A DNA stretch of 64,000 bases from a bacterium (GTDB taxonomy: Bacteria; Cyanobacteriota; Vampirovibrionia; Gastranaerophilales; Gastranaerophilaceae), in contig JAFXXK010000006.1 of NCBI GenBank assembly GCA_017542305.1, positions 1 through 64,000 on the forward strand. The letters run 5' to 3'. The notes beneath the pieces were generated by a model. That model did not search any database, had not been told where the DNA came from, and saw only the letters and a program-made list of their open reading frames with translations. Position 1 is the first letter of the stretch; each line of letters starts with the position of its first letter. A program made the position numbers and the translations under genes. Below, piece by piece: positions 33,667-43,998 of this stretch.

Positions 33667-36600
33667 TTATAATTTTAATATTGTAAGATTATCAAAATAT
33701 TGTAAAAATTCACTCATCGGGATTTCTACAGTAAGTCCGGAATGCCACGGATTAGAGATTATAACGCAGTCGGTTGCACTGTTATAACCTTTGATTGAAT
33801 ATATATGTCCTTCATAAAGATCATATTTTTTGCTCATTGCATTAGTATCCGAGCCTGCTAATGAACCGACATTAATTACATAATCTTCGTTATTTCCGTA
33901 TTCTCTTATATAATTTTGTATAGAATCAGGATCTCTTGTACAAGTGGTTTGTTTTCTAAGCAGATTGAATATAGCATCGTGTGCCCAGCCTCCGGCATTT
34001 ATTTCCATAATTCTTGTTTCGGTTGGGTCAAATCCTACTGCTTCGGCAAGTTCATTTTTACAATATCCTTGTTCAATAATTGCTAATCCGCCTTCTTCTT
34101 TAATATGTTTATATTCGCTGTCAAGGCGATAAAAATAAGTTTTTTCATAACCGCTATTTGCTGTAATTGTGTATATTCCGTTAGCATCTTCTCCAATCAT
34201 CCGGTATATTTGAACTCTGCCTTTAGGTTTAGAATATAAATTTTCAAGCGGTGAAACCAAATAACAATCTCCTACTTCGCCCTGATGTGTTGAAAATCTT
34301 TTAATAGGCGGGAATAATCTGCGGAAAGTCGGCTCGGACATATTTATTTTTTCTAAATTTGTACCGTTATTTACATATAATACTCCGTCAACAATAGCAA
34401 CTTCTCCTACGGGAGTTTCTCTCATAATTTCTGCTTCGGGAGTTTCTGAAGGGAATTTTTTAATGTAATCTTCTCCGTTCGCAAGTTTTACTACATCATT
34501 AAGAATATTTTTATCTACGGTGCAATCTACAATTCCTGAGCGCCCCATATCAGCATTTCCATGTAATATCGCATTCTTTATTTTAGGATCAACCAGATTA
34601 GTATCATCTAAAACCTTCATAATATTCTTAATTATTTCTTTAGGGGATGAACTGGTTTCTACAATTCTGCAAAAATCTTCATTATCCTTAAATGTTTCCA
34701 AAACATTCCGTTCTGCTTCATTTAATTCGGATAAATTAAAATAGTCTAATATATTATTTACTCGGTCTCTCATTCTTCCTACAAAACTTTTAGGTTCTAC
34801 TACGGTACCGTTGAGAGATAAATCTTTAATTTTCAAAACTCCGTTGCTGCGGTATATAACCAGATGTTTTCTTGAAATTCCGTTACCATTTGCAAGAGAA
34901 ATATCTCCTTCTCTGCCGATTGTTAGAGATTCCCCTTCTTTTAGGTCATTTAGCATAGCTTTATACATATTCAAATCTAAAACTTCTGTTTCCGCTATTC
35001 GTAGTGTTGGTAAGTTATTTTCGTCCAAAATATAGGGTTGATTCTGTTCCATTCTTCCTCTTTGCAGATATTTCGGGCGAGGAGCTGAAGATGCATCACT
35101 TATAACTTTTGAACCGTTAAGTGACATATCTCTTATTTTAATTACACCGTTTTGTTTGAAGATAACAATATGTTCACGGGAGGTGTATTTGTTGTTCGGA
35201 TCAGTTGTGAAGTTTCCATCTCTGCCGATAGTGAAGGATTCCCCTTCGTCAAGGCTCAGGATAGCATTTTTGTATGCTTTCATTTCAAGGTCAATAATTT
35301 CTCCGTTACCGATGTCAATCATTGGAAGTTTGTCCATATTAAGCGTATATGACTGATTTCTTTCCATAGAGCCTGTATGAATTTCACGAATATCATTTGT
35401 AGAATGAGCCGCATAGTTGTTGTCCGGCGCTTTGCCTAAAACTTCAATATCAAAGTCCTCTCCATGTTTTGTCAGCTTTATCTGGGTATTGTTTTTGTCG
35501 GTTATGACGTGGGATTGACCGTCTTCAAGATTCATTAAAACTTGTCTGTCAATATCGGATATTTGATAATCTTCGCCGGTCAGTTCTGAAATCTTTTGAT
35601 TTTGTTCCGTTATACGCTGATTTAATTCGTGTATTTGATCCGGGGTTCTTTCAGGAGTTACTCTGACCTGTGAAGGTTCAGGTTTTGTTCCTGTAAGATG
35701 AACCTGCCTGCCTGCGTGTACTTTAGAACCTATAATTCCGGCTACAACCGCAATTATTTGACTCATAGCTTCCGCTTCAATATCAATTTGTCCGGTCAAA
35801 ATCTGAGTGCCAAGCAAACTTAATGTTGCATCTACTCCGATTTCAGTTATACACTGAACTAATTTCGGGCATTGGTTTATTATTGTTAAAGCCTTTGCAT
35901 AATTCCCCGCAGCACCGGATACGAGTCCTACTGCGAATAATGCCGAATTGAGTTTAAGTTCTTCATATAATGCGTCAAACTTTTTATCATCAGGATTTTC
36001 TCTGCCAAGTTCATTCCCGCCTTCTAAGAGAGTGCCGCCAAAGGCACCGACAGCTCCTGCGACTAATGCGATATCAGGGCGTTCGAAAACCATAGCTACA
36101 ACGGCTACTGTAGCGCTGCCGTATTCTACACCGCTTCTTAGGGTGGAAACTGCCCCCTCAGAGGCATTAATGTAGGTTTCTGTCAATGAGTTTGTACTTT
36201 CCTGTCCAAATACTGCGGTATAATCTTCGGCAAGCTGGTTTGCAAGTTTGCTGACATCTTCTGCGGAAGGGGATCTTTTATCCAAATAATTCAACATGTC
36301 TTCTGCTAAAGCTGATAACTGAAAAAGTCCGTTACGGGCATTCCCGCCGTTATTACATACAATTTTACCGTCTTTAACAGACACTTCCGTAGTAAACTTT
36401 TTCAGGAAATTGTTTTTGGATTCATCGTTAGTTAAACCCAAAGAATTCATAACTTCGATGAGTCCGTTACTAAACCAGTCAAACGTTGTTTCATCTTCGG
36501 CTTGGTTACTTGTATTGCCTGTTAAATTGTTATGGATATTATTTTTGAAAGCTTCTATTGCAGGGTCAAGTATAGCGTGTGCGTGCATGTCCAGTTGATA

Positions 36601-37638
36601 CATTGAATTAACTACTAAATATGTATTTTTAGTCTCGGACAATTTTTCAAATGCCTGCGGTTCGTAAGTTTTCCCGTATCGTTCAAAAAATACCCTCTCA
36701 AAAGTAATTATTTCCTGCGGGTTTTTAAGTTTGTACGGAGTTTTTACCGACTGGCTGTGGCTTATTGATTGTCGATCTGAATTTACACCCAGTTCCAAGT
36801 CGTGGGTAACGCTTATCCATTGTTTTAAAAAGTCTTGTTTGGCTTCATTGTAATTTGCATCATCAGGATCAGGTAATGCAATAATCTTTTTTGAAAATTC
36901 CTCTATTTGTCTCGGAGATAGGGTTTTTATCATATTTTTCAGTTTTTTATGACTATCCTCGTTCAAATTTTCTTTAGGGAATAATTCATATAAAGTTTCT
37001 GCTATGGAATCATAGTATTCTTGAGCGGTAAGTTCTCCGTTTTGTGCACGTCTTAAAAGTTCTGCCGTTTCATTTTCATAATATAAGCGACGTTGCAGAG
37101 AACTTTCATTCAACCCGACCTGAAGGGAGTCTTTTATGGCATTATAACCTTTGCTGATAAGTCCGGGGTCATAATGCAATAAATTTTGCAGAGCATTGCC
37201 TGATTCGTTTGCGATAAAATTAATTGTTTCTGTTTTTATTTCATCATAGGTTTTTTCAGGTACCGATTCCTGCGGTATTACTTCAACATTTTCGCTATAA
37301 TGCGTTTCGGGGGTATTTTTAAACAGCCCGAATAATTCCGAAACATTTAACCCTTCACTTTTTAGAGATTTCCCAAATACTGTTTTTGTATCATTCAAAA
37401 AACTTTCTGCTTCATCTGTTTCAAAAATAGAATTACCGTTTTTTTGTGCATATTTGGACATTGCATTGAACATATTATCAATTTCAATGTCGTCGGCATG
37501 TCCAAGATTTCCGGTTTCAAATGCGCTCAACAGTTTCTTGAATTTCTCATTAGAATCTAACTGACCGCTTTTAATATACTGTCTAAAATCCTCTCTATTC
37601 AATTTTTTCCCGTTTGAAAAACTGAATTCTTCCGGCAT
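33667..37638 (-). CDS. FHA-calpain cysteine protease, 1323 aa
   Basis: The C-terminus is a calpain-type cysteine protease. GEVGDCYLVSPLE places the nucleophile at C1125, EGHIYSIKGY the histidine at H1278, and ISNPWHSG the asparagine at N1296. Two FHA domains precede it: the first around residues 798-865 (FTIGRDG...SREHIVIF...LNGSKV), the second around 900-965 (LTIGREG...SRKHLVIY...LNGTVV). Both keep the GR, SRxH and LNG residues that bind phosphothreonine. The N-terminal 500 residues are helical and unknown. Residues about 515-655 hold several glycine/alanine-rich helices that could insert in a membrane. There is no signal peptide. AGAAGAG precedes the ATG. Substrates are unknown. Confidence 0.85.
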   Translation of the reverse strand: MPEEFSFSNGKKLNREDFRQYIKSGQLDSNEKFKKLLSAFETGNLGHADDIEIDNMFNAMSKYAQKNGNSIFETDEAESFLNDTKTVFGKSLKSEGLNVSELFGLFKNTPETHYSENVEVIPQESVPEKTYDEIKTETINFIANESGNALQNLLHYDPGLISKGYNAIKDSLQVGLNESSLQRRLYYENETAELLRRAQNGELTAQEYYDSIAETLYELFPKENLNEDSHKKLKNMIKTLSPRQIEEFSKKIIALPDPDDANYNEAKQDFLKQWISVTHDLELGVNSDRQSISHSQSVKTPYKLKNPQEIITFERVFFERYGKTYEPQAFEKLSETKNTYLVVNSMYQLDMHAHAILDPAIEAFKNNIHNNLTGNTSNQAEDETTFDWFSNGLIEVMNSLGLTNDESKNNFLKKFTTEVSVKDGKIVCNNGGNARNGLFQLSALAEDMLNYLDKRSPSAEDVSKLANQLAEDYTAVFGQESTNSLTETYINASEGAVSTLRSGVEYGSATVAVVAMVFERPDIALVAGAVGAFGGTLLEGGNELGRENPDDKKFDALYEELKLNSALFAVGLVSGAAGNYAKALTIINQCPKLVQCITEIGVDATLSLLGTQILTGQIDIEAEAMSQIIAVVAGIIGSKVHAGRQVHLTGTKPEPSQVRVTPERTPDQIHELNQRITEQNQKISELTGEDYQISDIDRQVLMNLEDGQSHVITDKNNTQIKLTKHGEDFDIEVLGKAPDNNYAAHSTNDIREIHTGSMERNQSYTLNMDKLPMIDIGNGEIIDLEMKAYKNAILSLDEGESFTIGRDGNFTTDPNNKYTSREHIVIFKQNGVIKIRDMSLNGSKVISDASSAPRPKYLQRGRMEQNQPYILDENNLPTLRIAETEVLDLNMYKAMLNDLKEGESLTIGREGDISLANGNGISRKHLVIYRSNGVLKIKDLSLNGTVVEPKSFVGRMRDRVNNILDYFNLSELNEAERNVLETFKDNEDFCRIVETSSSPKEIIKNIMKVLDDTNLVDPKIKNAILHGNADMGRSGIVDCTVDKNILNDVVKLANGEDYIKKFPSETPEAEIMRETPVGEVAIVDGVLYVNNGTNLEKINMSEPTFRRLFPPIKRFSTHQGEVGDCYLVSPLENLYSKPKGRVQIYRMIGEDANGIYTITANSGYEKTYFYRLDSEYKHIKEEGGLAIIEQGYCKNELAEAVGFDPTETRIMEINAGGWAHDAIFNLLRKQTTCTRDPDSIQNYIREYGNNEDYVINVGSLAGSDTNAMSKKYDLYEGHIYSIKGYNSATDCVIISNPWHSGLTVEIPMSEFLQYFDNLTILKL

Positions 37639-37730
37639 GAATTACTCTTCTGTTATTTTCACCTGTTTTATATTACGGAAAAACTCCCAAAAAACTTTAA
37701 TTTATTTGATGTAGATACGCACAATTTAAC

Positions 37731-37760
37731 TTGACAAAAGCTTTTTTTGCATAATATAAT
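37731..37760 (+). promoter_or_regulatory. Promoter of the RND efflux operon
   Basis: A perfect TTGACA (37731-37736) and a perfect TATAAT (37755-37760) are separated by 18 bases. The leader to the ATG is about 70 bases and carries AGAAGAGG before the start. Confidence 0.8.
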
Positions 37761-37835
37761 TTTTGTATAATTACGATAGTTCAAGGGATATTGATAATTA
37801 TTTTTTATATAAACCCGTAAAAGAAGAGGTTAGAC

Positions 37836-38969
37836 ATGAAAAAAAACATAATCATTATTATATTGCTGGTGTTTGCCGCAATTGGTATCAGGTTCGGCAT
37901 TTCAGCATATAATGGTATGAAATCGGCAGCTCAGCGTAAGCAGCAAAAAGCCCCTATGGTAACTGTTGATTATATAAAGGATGCTGATATTATAAGAAGC
38001 TATGATGCTCCCGGGCGTGTTGTTGCGAAATATCGTGTAGATGTGCTTGCTCGTATAAACGGTTATTTACAGAAAAGCTATTTTAAAGAAGGGGATTTTG
38101 TCAAGGCAGGACAAACGTTATTTTTAATTGAACCTGCGGAATATTCAAACGCTGCAAGTGTTGCAGGGGCGGATGTTTCTAATCTGAAAGCTCAGCTGGA
38201 ATATGCAGAAAAGCAACTTGCAAGGGCGAAAGAATTGGTTGCAAAAGATTATATTGCAAAGGCACAATATGATAATATATTATCTCAACGTGATTCTTTA
38301 AGAGCTCAATTAGCTTCTGCTCAGGCTCGTCATCGTGACAGTAACAGAAATTTATCATATACAAATGTAAAAGCTCCGGTTGACGGACAAATCGGTATCA
38401 TAGATGTTACGGTAGGTAACTATGTATCTCCGTCATCAGGTCCGCTTACGACTATAAACAGCGTTAATCCGATTTATGTAACATTCCCGTTGGAAGCAGC
38501 CGATTATAATTCTTTAGCTAATGCTGACGGAGCTGATAATCAACAGAGAAAAGTTGAATTGTATTTTTCGGATAGTACAAAATATGAATATGACGGGATA
38601 CAGGATTTTACTGACAATAAAATTGATGAATCCACCGGTACGGTTACTTTGCGTGCAACCTTCAAAAATCCAAATAATCAGCTTTTGCACGGTGAATTTG
38701 TTAATGTGAAATTATATGCAAACAGACCCGTAAAAGTTCCTATAGTTCCGATAGTTGCAGTTCAGGAAAATCAGGCAGGCAAATATGTTTATATCGTTGA
38801 TGAGAATGATATTCCTCAGCTCGTATACATAAAAGTCAGCGGTCAGCATAATGATAACTGGATTGTAAAAGATGGATTAAAAACAGGTGACAGAATTATT
38901 GTTGACGGAATTCAAAAAATTATTCCGGGGGCAAAAGTCCGTATAAAAAATAAAGAAGATAAATCATAG
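37836..38969 (+). CDS. RND efflux periplasmic adaptor subunit
   Basis: Membrane fusion protein of the AcrA/MexA type that joins the inner-membrane pump to the outer-membrane channel. An N-terminal signal or anchor helix (residues 4-23) is followed by the lipoyl half-motifs (RVDVLARINGYLQKSYFKEGDFVKAGQTLF and TNVKAPVDGQIGI) around an alpha-helical hairpin (about 110-170). The beta-barrel and membrane-proximal domains complete 377 residues. No lipobox is present. First gene of a three-gene operon. Confidence 0.95.
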   Translation: MKKNIIIIILLVFAAIGIRFGISAYNGMKSAAQRKQQKAPMVTVDYIKDADIIRSYDAPGRVVAKYRVDVLARINGYLQKSYFKEGDFVKAGQTLFLIEPAEYSNAASVAGADVSNLKAQLEYAEKQLARAKELVAKDYIAKAQYDNILSQRDSLRAQLASAQARHRDSNRNLSYTNVKAPVDGQIGIIDVTVGNYVSPSSGPLTTINSVNPIYVTFPLEAADYNSLANADGADNQQRKVELYFSDSTKYEYDGIQDFTDNKIDESTGTVTLRATFKNPNNQLLHGEFVNVKLYANRPVKVPIVPIVAVQENQAGKYVYIVDENDIPQLVYIKVSGQHNDNWIVKDGLKTGDRIIVDGIQKIIPGAKVRIKNKEDKS

Positions 38970-39005
38970 AATTTACCCCGTAAAATATAAGGAAAATTTA
39001 AACTT

Positions 39006-42000
39006 ATGACTGATAAACAACAAGGTAATTTATTTATAAAACGACCTAAGATGGCGATAGTTATCTCTTTGGTCATTATGTTGGCAGGTATGTTGCTGAT
39101 GACGCAGCTTCCTTTGGAAGAATATCCGTCAATCACACCACCGCAGGTTGTTGTAACGGCAACATATGCAGGTGCGAGTTCCGATGTAGTTGAATCAACA
39201 GTTGCCGCTCCGATAGAGGCACAGCTGAACGGTACGGATAATATGATTTATATGTCGTCAACTTCCAGAAACGGGCAATATCAGTTAACATTATATTTCC
39301 GTATAGGAACTGACCCTGATATGGCGGTTGTTAATGTTCAAAATGCACTCCAGCTGGTTACTCCGCGATTACCTGAAGATGTCCGGCGTTATGGGTTATC
39401 GGTAAGAAAATCAACCGGCGGGCCGGGTATTATGATGATTTCAGTAAACTCGCCTAACGGTACTTACGATTCCCTGTATATTGCGAACTATACATCAATA
39501 TTTATTAAAGACGAATTATCCCGTATTCATGGTGTTGGTACGGCATCAGTTTTCGGTTCTTCCGATTATTCTATGAGAATTTGGCTTGATGCTAGTAAGA
39601 TGGCTAATTTGGGAATTTCCGTAAGTGAAGTTAATGCTGCAATTCAATCTCAAAACTTACAGGCTCCTGCCGGAGATTTGGGTGTTGAACCTATGGTTAA
39701 TAAACAACTGATTAAATTAACCCTGAGGACAAAAGGTCGTTTGCAGACACCGGAGGAATTTGAAGAAATCGTTATTCGTTCAAAAGCAGACGGTTCACAG
39801 ATAAGATTAAAGGATATCGCAAGGATTGAACTTGGTGCGGAAAGTTATTCATACTTCTCTCGTATTGGCGGTAAAAATTCAGCAATTATTGCAATATCAC
39901 AAATTCCGGAAGCAAATGCCATAGACCTTTCCAACCAGCTTAGGAAAAGGATGGTAGAATTAAGTAAAACTTTCCCTCAGGATATTGAATATAAAATTCA
40001 GCACGATGAAACGACTTATGTAAGAGAAGCAATTAATGAGGTTATAGGGGCAATTGCGCTGGCTGTTTTACTTGTAGCCCTTGTTACATACCTGTTTTTG
40101 GGTACTGCCCGTGCTGCATTTATTCCTATTTGTGCAATTCCGGTTTCGTTAATCGGGGTATTTATATTTATGAATATCTTTGGATTTTCGGTAAATATGC
40201 TTATATTGTTTGGTCTTGTACTTGCAGTAGGTCTTGTTGTTGATGATGCTATCGTTGTATTGGAAAATACCCAGCGGCATATTCAGGCAGGATTATCCGC
40301 AAAGGAAGCTACCGAAATCACTATGAAAGAAGTATTTGGGGCGGTTCTTGCAACATCATTAGTATTGATGGCAGTATTTGTTCCGGTATCATTTATGGAT
40401 GGTATTACGGGGCAAATGTTCAGACAGTTTGCTATGTGTATAGCATCTGCTATCGGTTTATCAACGCTGGTCGCACTAACCCTGTCCCCTGCGTTGTGTA
40501 CTATGATTCTGAAATCAGGCGGAAATGAAAAAGCGGATTTTGTGTTTATACAAAAATTTGACGATTGGTTTAATAATGTCAGGGATAAATATTTAGAAAG
40601 TGCAAAAGTATTTATTAATTCTCCGAAAATCACTTTGACGGTATTTGTTCTGATTGTTATATTTATTGTTTCCATGTTTAAAATTATTCCTACAGGCTTT
40701 TTGCCGAATGAGGACAGAGGGGTTATATTTACAAGAATACAGCTTCCTGACGGCTCTTCCGCTTCAAGAACAGATAGTGTAGCCCGTGATGTTGAAGAAA
40801 AATTACTTGCCATTCCGGGGGTAAAAAACACTATTACACTGGTTGGTTTTGAAGGCGAAAACACTTCATTTATTGTCTCGGAATTGGATGAGTGGTCGCA
40901 CCGTAAGAAAAAAGAATTAAAAATGCAGGGTGTTTTGGATAATATACAGAAAGAATTTGCGACTTATCCTTCTGCGATAATTACATCATTTGTTCCGCCG
41001 GCAATCAGCGGTTTGGGTATGGTCGGAGGTTTCGAATATCAGCTTTTGGATAAAGGTGACCGTAACCCTCAGGAATTGTATAATGAAGCTGTTAAATTCA
41101 CCAATGCCGTTATGAAGGAAGATAAAGAAAGTAATGCAATATTTACCGTACTGAACTTTACATATACGGCAACATTACCTCAAATGATGATAGATGTGGA
41201 TGCATCAAAAGCTCTGGCTCAAAATGTTTCTATTAACGAGGCGTATAGCGCATTGGCATCGTATTTCGGAAGAAGCTATATAAACGACTTCAATAAACTG
41301 GGTCGTGTATTCCGTGTATATATGCAGGCAGATGCTCAGTTCAGAGAAAAACCTTCCGATTTGGATAAAATATATATCAAAAATAATTTCGGGAAAATGG
41401 TTCCTCTGTCGGCGGTTGTAACGGTAAAAGAAATTGTAGGACCTTACAGTTTAACAAGATTTAACATGTATCCTGCCGTAACAATTAACGGCATGGTTCG
41501 ACCTGGTATAAGTTCAGGTGAAGCAATGGCAAGAATGGCTGAGTTATCTGATAAATATCTGCCTAAAGACATGGGTTATGCTTGGTCAGGTGCTTCTTTA
41601 CAGGAAAGTGAATCAAGCGGACAGATAGGTCCGATTATTGCAATGTCTTTGATATTCGTATATTTATTCCTTGTTGCATTATATGAAAGCTGGATGCTGC
41701 CATTGGCGGTAATGCTTGTATCTCCTATTGCATTGGTAGGTGCTTTATTTTTCCAGTATTTGGCAGGGTATTCTCTTGATTTGTATGCTCAAATCGGGCT
41801 TGTTATGCTGATAGGTTTAAGTACAAAGCAGGCAATTTTGATTATAGAATTTGCAAAAGATGCTCATGTAAATGAAGGTTTACCGATTCTCGAAGCGGCT
41901 ACTCAGGCGGCTCGTTTAAGATTCAGAGCCGTTATGATGACAAATATTGCATTCATACTCGGTTTGTTACCTTTGGTATTTGCATCGGGCGCAGGTGCCG

Positions 42001-42161
42001 CAAGCCGTAATTCGGTTGGTATGACTGTTATGGGCGGTATGATTGCCGTAGCCTTTGTAGGTACTTTCCTTGTTCCTGCGTTTTATGTAATGATAGAAGA
42101 ATTTAAGAGATTTACCGCTAATAAGTTTGGTAAAAAAAAGGATAAAACTGATAATGTATAA
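39006..42161 (+). CDS. RND efflux transporter, HAE1 family
   Basis: Proton-driven inner-membrane pump of the AcrB/MexB class. The 1051-residue length and twelve-helix plan match. FIKRPKMAIVISLVIML starts helix 1. GLVVDDAIVVLEN in helix 4 contains the paired aspartates of proton relay. The second half repeats the plan (FVYLFLVALYESWMLPLAVML and GLSTKQAILIIEFAKD). LPEDVRRYGL and VPPAISGLGMVGGFEYQL lie in the periplasmic pore domains. The substrate range is not predictable. The stop overlaps the next gene by 8 bases. Confidence 0.97.
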   Translation: MTDKQQGNLFIKRPKMAIVISLVIMLAGMLLMTQLPLEEYPSITPPQVVVTATYAGASSDVVESTVAAPIEAQLNGTDNMIYMSSTSRNGQYQLTLYFRIGTDPDMAVVNVQNALQLVTPRLPEDVRRYGLSVRKSTGGPGIMMISVNSPNGTYDSLYIANYTSIFIKDELSRIHGVGTASVFGSSDYSMRIWLDASKMANLGISVSEVNAAIQSQNLQAPAGDLGVEPMVNKQLIKLTLRTKGRLQTPEEFEEIVIRSKADGSQIRLKDIARIELGAESYSYFSRIGGKNSAIIAISQIPEANAIDLSNQLRKRMVELSKTFPQDIEYKIQHDETTYVREAINEVIGAIALAVLLVALVTYLFLGTARAAFIPICAIPVSLIGVFIFMNIFGFSVNMLILFGLVLAVGLVVDDAIVVLENTQRHIQAGLSAKEATEITMKEVFGAVLATSLVLMAVFVPVSFMDGITGQMFRQFAMCIASAIGLSTLVALTLSPALCTMILKSGGNEKADFVFIQKFDDWFNNVRDKYLESAKVFINSPKITLTVFVLIVIFIVSMFKIIPTGFLPNEDRGVIFTRIQLPDGSSASRTDSVARDVEEKLLAIPGVKNTITLVGFEGENTSFIVSELDEWSHRKKKELKMQGVLDNIQKEFATYPSAIITSFVPPAISGLGMVGGFEYQLLDKGDRNPQELYNEAVKFTNAVMKEDKESNAIFTVLNFTYTATLPQMMIDVDASKALAQNVSINEAYSALASYFGRSYINDFNKLGRVFRVYMQADAQFREKPSDLDKIYIKNNFGKMVPLSAVVTVKEIVGPYSLTRFNMYPAVTINGMVRPGISSGEAMARMAELSDKYLPKDMGYAWSGASLQESESSGQIGPIIAMSLIFVYLFLVALYESWMLPLAVMLVSPIALVGALFFQYLAGYSLDLYAQIGLVMLIGLSTKQAILIIEFAKDAHVNEGLPILEAATQAARLRFRAVMMTNIAFILGLLPLVFASGAGAASRNSVGMTVMGGMIAVAFVGTFLVPAFYVMIEEFKRFTANKFGKKKDKTDNV

Positions 42162-43581
42162 GAAAATTTTTGTTCTGACACTGTTAATAAGTTTAATTAA
42201 TATTCCTGCATTTGCGCAAGATGAATCTGATATAGGGAATAAAATCAACGATAAAGAGTATCCGGCTGCAGAAAAAGTTTTGCCGAAAGAAAAGAAAGAT
42301 ACGGATACTCCGATAACTATTTCCGGTTCGGTTGTTAAAAATGTTGATATGACATTAGAAAAATGTATTGAAATTGCGTTGGGCAATAATCCACAAATCA
42401 ATGCGGCATTCCATGATGCATTGGCATCTGATGCCAGAATAAAACAGGTATGGTCAAACTATTTCCCGCAGTTGAATGTACAGTCCGGATACACAAGAAT
42501 TCGTCAATTGCAATTATCAGATGCTTTAAGAGAGCGGCTTACTTATAATTATTGGGTTTTGGGACAAGTAACACTACAGCAGATGCTTTATGATTTTGGT
42601 GTAACTCAAAATCAGGCAACAATAAAAAAACTTGATTATGAAGCTTATAAGGCAAGTCTTGCCGGTGTAATTAATGACATTATCTATCAGACAAAAGATG
42701 CTTATTATAATCTTCTGCTTTCCATTGAAAATAAACGCGTTGCGGAAGACAATGTTAATAAATATGAGTTATTCTATAATCAGGCAAAAGCATTTTATAA
42801 AATTGGTATGAATCCTAAAGTCGATGTAACAATTGCACAGTCAAATCTTTCGAATGCGAAATTACAGCTTATACAGGCAGAAAATGCCGTAAATATTGCA
42901 ATTGCGCAGCTAAATAATATTATGGGTGTTCCGTTCATAGAAAAATATGATGTTAGTGAACGATTGGAGTATGTTCCTGTTGATATTACTTTAAATAAAG
43001 CAATTGATATAGCAAGAGATTCCAGACCCGAATTAAAAGTTGCAGAACTAAAGGTTGAAAGCTCAAAGCAGGTTTTAAAACTTGCGAATAAGGCTTATTT
43101 CCCTACATTATCAATAGAAGGGCAATACCAAAGAGGGGGCAGACATCCGGATAGTAACTACGGATATTCTATAGGCGGATATCTTACTTTTCCAAACATC
43201 AATGTAGCATTAATCAGAAATCAGATGAAAGAGGCAAGATACCTGTATGACAGAGAATTGGCTAATGCCCAGAATACTCAAAATGCAATCTATTTGGAAA
43301 TTCAGACTGCATATCTGACCATGGCGGAAAAGAAAGCTCAAATTCCTGTTGCTATTTTACAGGTAAAACAGGCTAAAGAAAATTATGAACTGTCTTATGG
43401 CAGATATCGTGTTGGGGAAGCCAGTCCTGTTGAATTAAGAGATGCTCAGGTTACTTATCAGGAAGCGCAATTCGCATATTATAATACTTTATACGGTTAT
43501 AATTCAGCAAAAGCTGCTCTGGAAAAAGCTATCGGTAAAAATTTGATCAATTGCGATGACCCCATAACATTAAAAAAATAA
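42154..43581 (+). CDS. TolC-type outer-membrane efflux protein
   Basis: Outer-membrane channel that completes the tripartite pump. A signal peptide (residues 1-20, ending AFA) is followed by two OEP repeats rich in long helices, with the family pattern NPQINAAFHDALASDARIKQVWSNYFPQLNVQSGY and the second-half repeat RPELKVAELKVESSKQVLKLANKAYFPTLSIEG-like. Total 475 residues. I chose ATG 42154, inside the end of the pump gene, because AAAGGA precedes it and the signal peptide begins there; the GTG at 42127 would add a charged stretch. No clear terminator follows. An outer-membrane channel indicates a diderm envelope. Confidence 0.93.
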   Translation: MYKKIFVLTLLISLINIPAFAQDESDIGNKINDKEYPAAEKVLPKEKKDTDTPITISGSVVKNVDMTLEKCIEIALGNNPQINAAFHDALASDARIKQVWSNYFPQLNVQSGYTRIRQLQLSDALRERLTYNYWVLGQVTLQQMLYDFGVTQNQATIKKLDYEAYKASLAGVINDIIYQTKDAYYNLLLSIENKRVAEDNVNKYELFYNQAKAFYKIGMNPKVDVTIAQSNLSNAKLQLIQAENAVNIAIAQLNNIMGVPFIEKYDVSERLEYVPVDITLNKAIDIARDSRPELKVAELKVESSKQVLKLANKAYFPTLSIEGQYQRGGRHPDSNYGYSIGGYLTFPNINVALIRNQMKEARYLYDRELANAQNTQNAIYLEIQTAYLTMAEKKAQIPVAILQVKQAKENYELSYGRYRVGEASPVELRDAQVTYQEAQFAYYNTLYGYNSAKAALEKAIGKNLINCDDPITLKK

Positions 43582-43740
43582 TATTAAGTTTTGTGAATAA
43601 AATAGAACTTCCAAAACCCTTATACAGCTTAACTCTTGCAAATTAGTATATATTTTGTAGATAATTTTTAGCACTTTTTTAAAGCATGCGGTTTTTATAT
43701 ATATACGAGAAGAAATTACAGAAAAAGCAAAGGAGTCTAC

Positions 43741-43929
43741 ATGGCAAGAGTACTTATTTCAATGCCCGAGGAATTTTTAAATATGATTGATTCGGTTGCG
43801 GATGACGAAAACCGTTCAAGAAGTGAATTAATTCGTGAAGCATTAAGAACTTACATTTACAAACAAAAAGTAAGACAATCTGCAACAGCAAGCAGAAATG
43901 CTGATTTGTTAGAAGAAATGCTTGAGTAA
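43741..43929 (+). CDS. Ribbon-helix-helix DNA-binding protein
   Basis: A 62-residue MetJ/Arc/CopG-type regulator. ARVLISMPEEFLNMID is the ribbon and first helix, and NRSRSELIREALRTYIYK is the second helix with its N-cap. No toxin gene is adjacent, so it is more likely a stand-alone transcription factor than an antitoxin. AAAGGAG lies 5 bases before the ATG. It is bounded by its own terminator. The upstream region contains AAAGCATGCGG, which also occurs in the HU leader. Confidence 0.88.
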   Translation: MARVLISMPEEFLNMIDSVADDENRSRSELIREALRTYIYKQKVRQSATASRNADLLEEMLE

Positions 43930-43960
43930 TTTCGGAATAAGTAAATTTAATAAAAGTTTG

Positions 43961-43998
43961 AACGTCAAAACCCGGTTATTGAGGTTTTGGCGTTTTTG
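43961..43998 (+). terminator. Terminator of the RHH regulator gene
   Basis: AACGTCAAAACC and GGTTTTGGCGTT form a 12-base stem with a T run after it. The hairpin lies inside the longer reading frame that could extend the sugar-kinase gene upstream, arguing against that extension. Confidence 0.85.

Noticed and set aside
34520-36598. Plus-strand frames opposite the FHA-calpain gene
   Set aside because: They are shadows of the 1323-codon gene, with no starts supported by ribosome sites.
43741-43929. Toxin-antitoxin module at the RHH gene
   Set aside because: There is no toxin-sized gene next to it; the neighbour is a ROK kinase behind a terminator.
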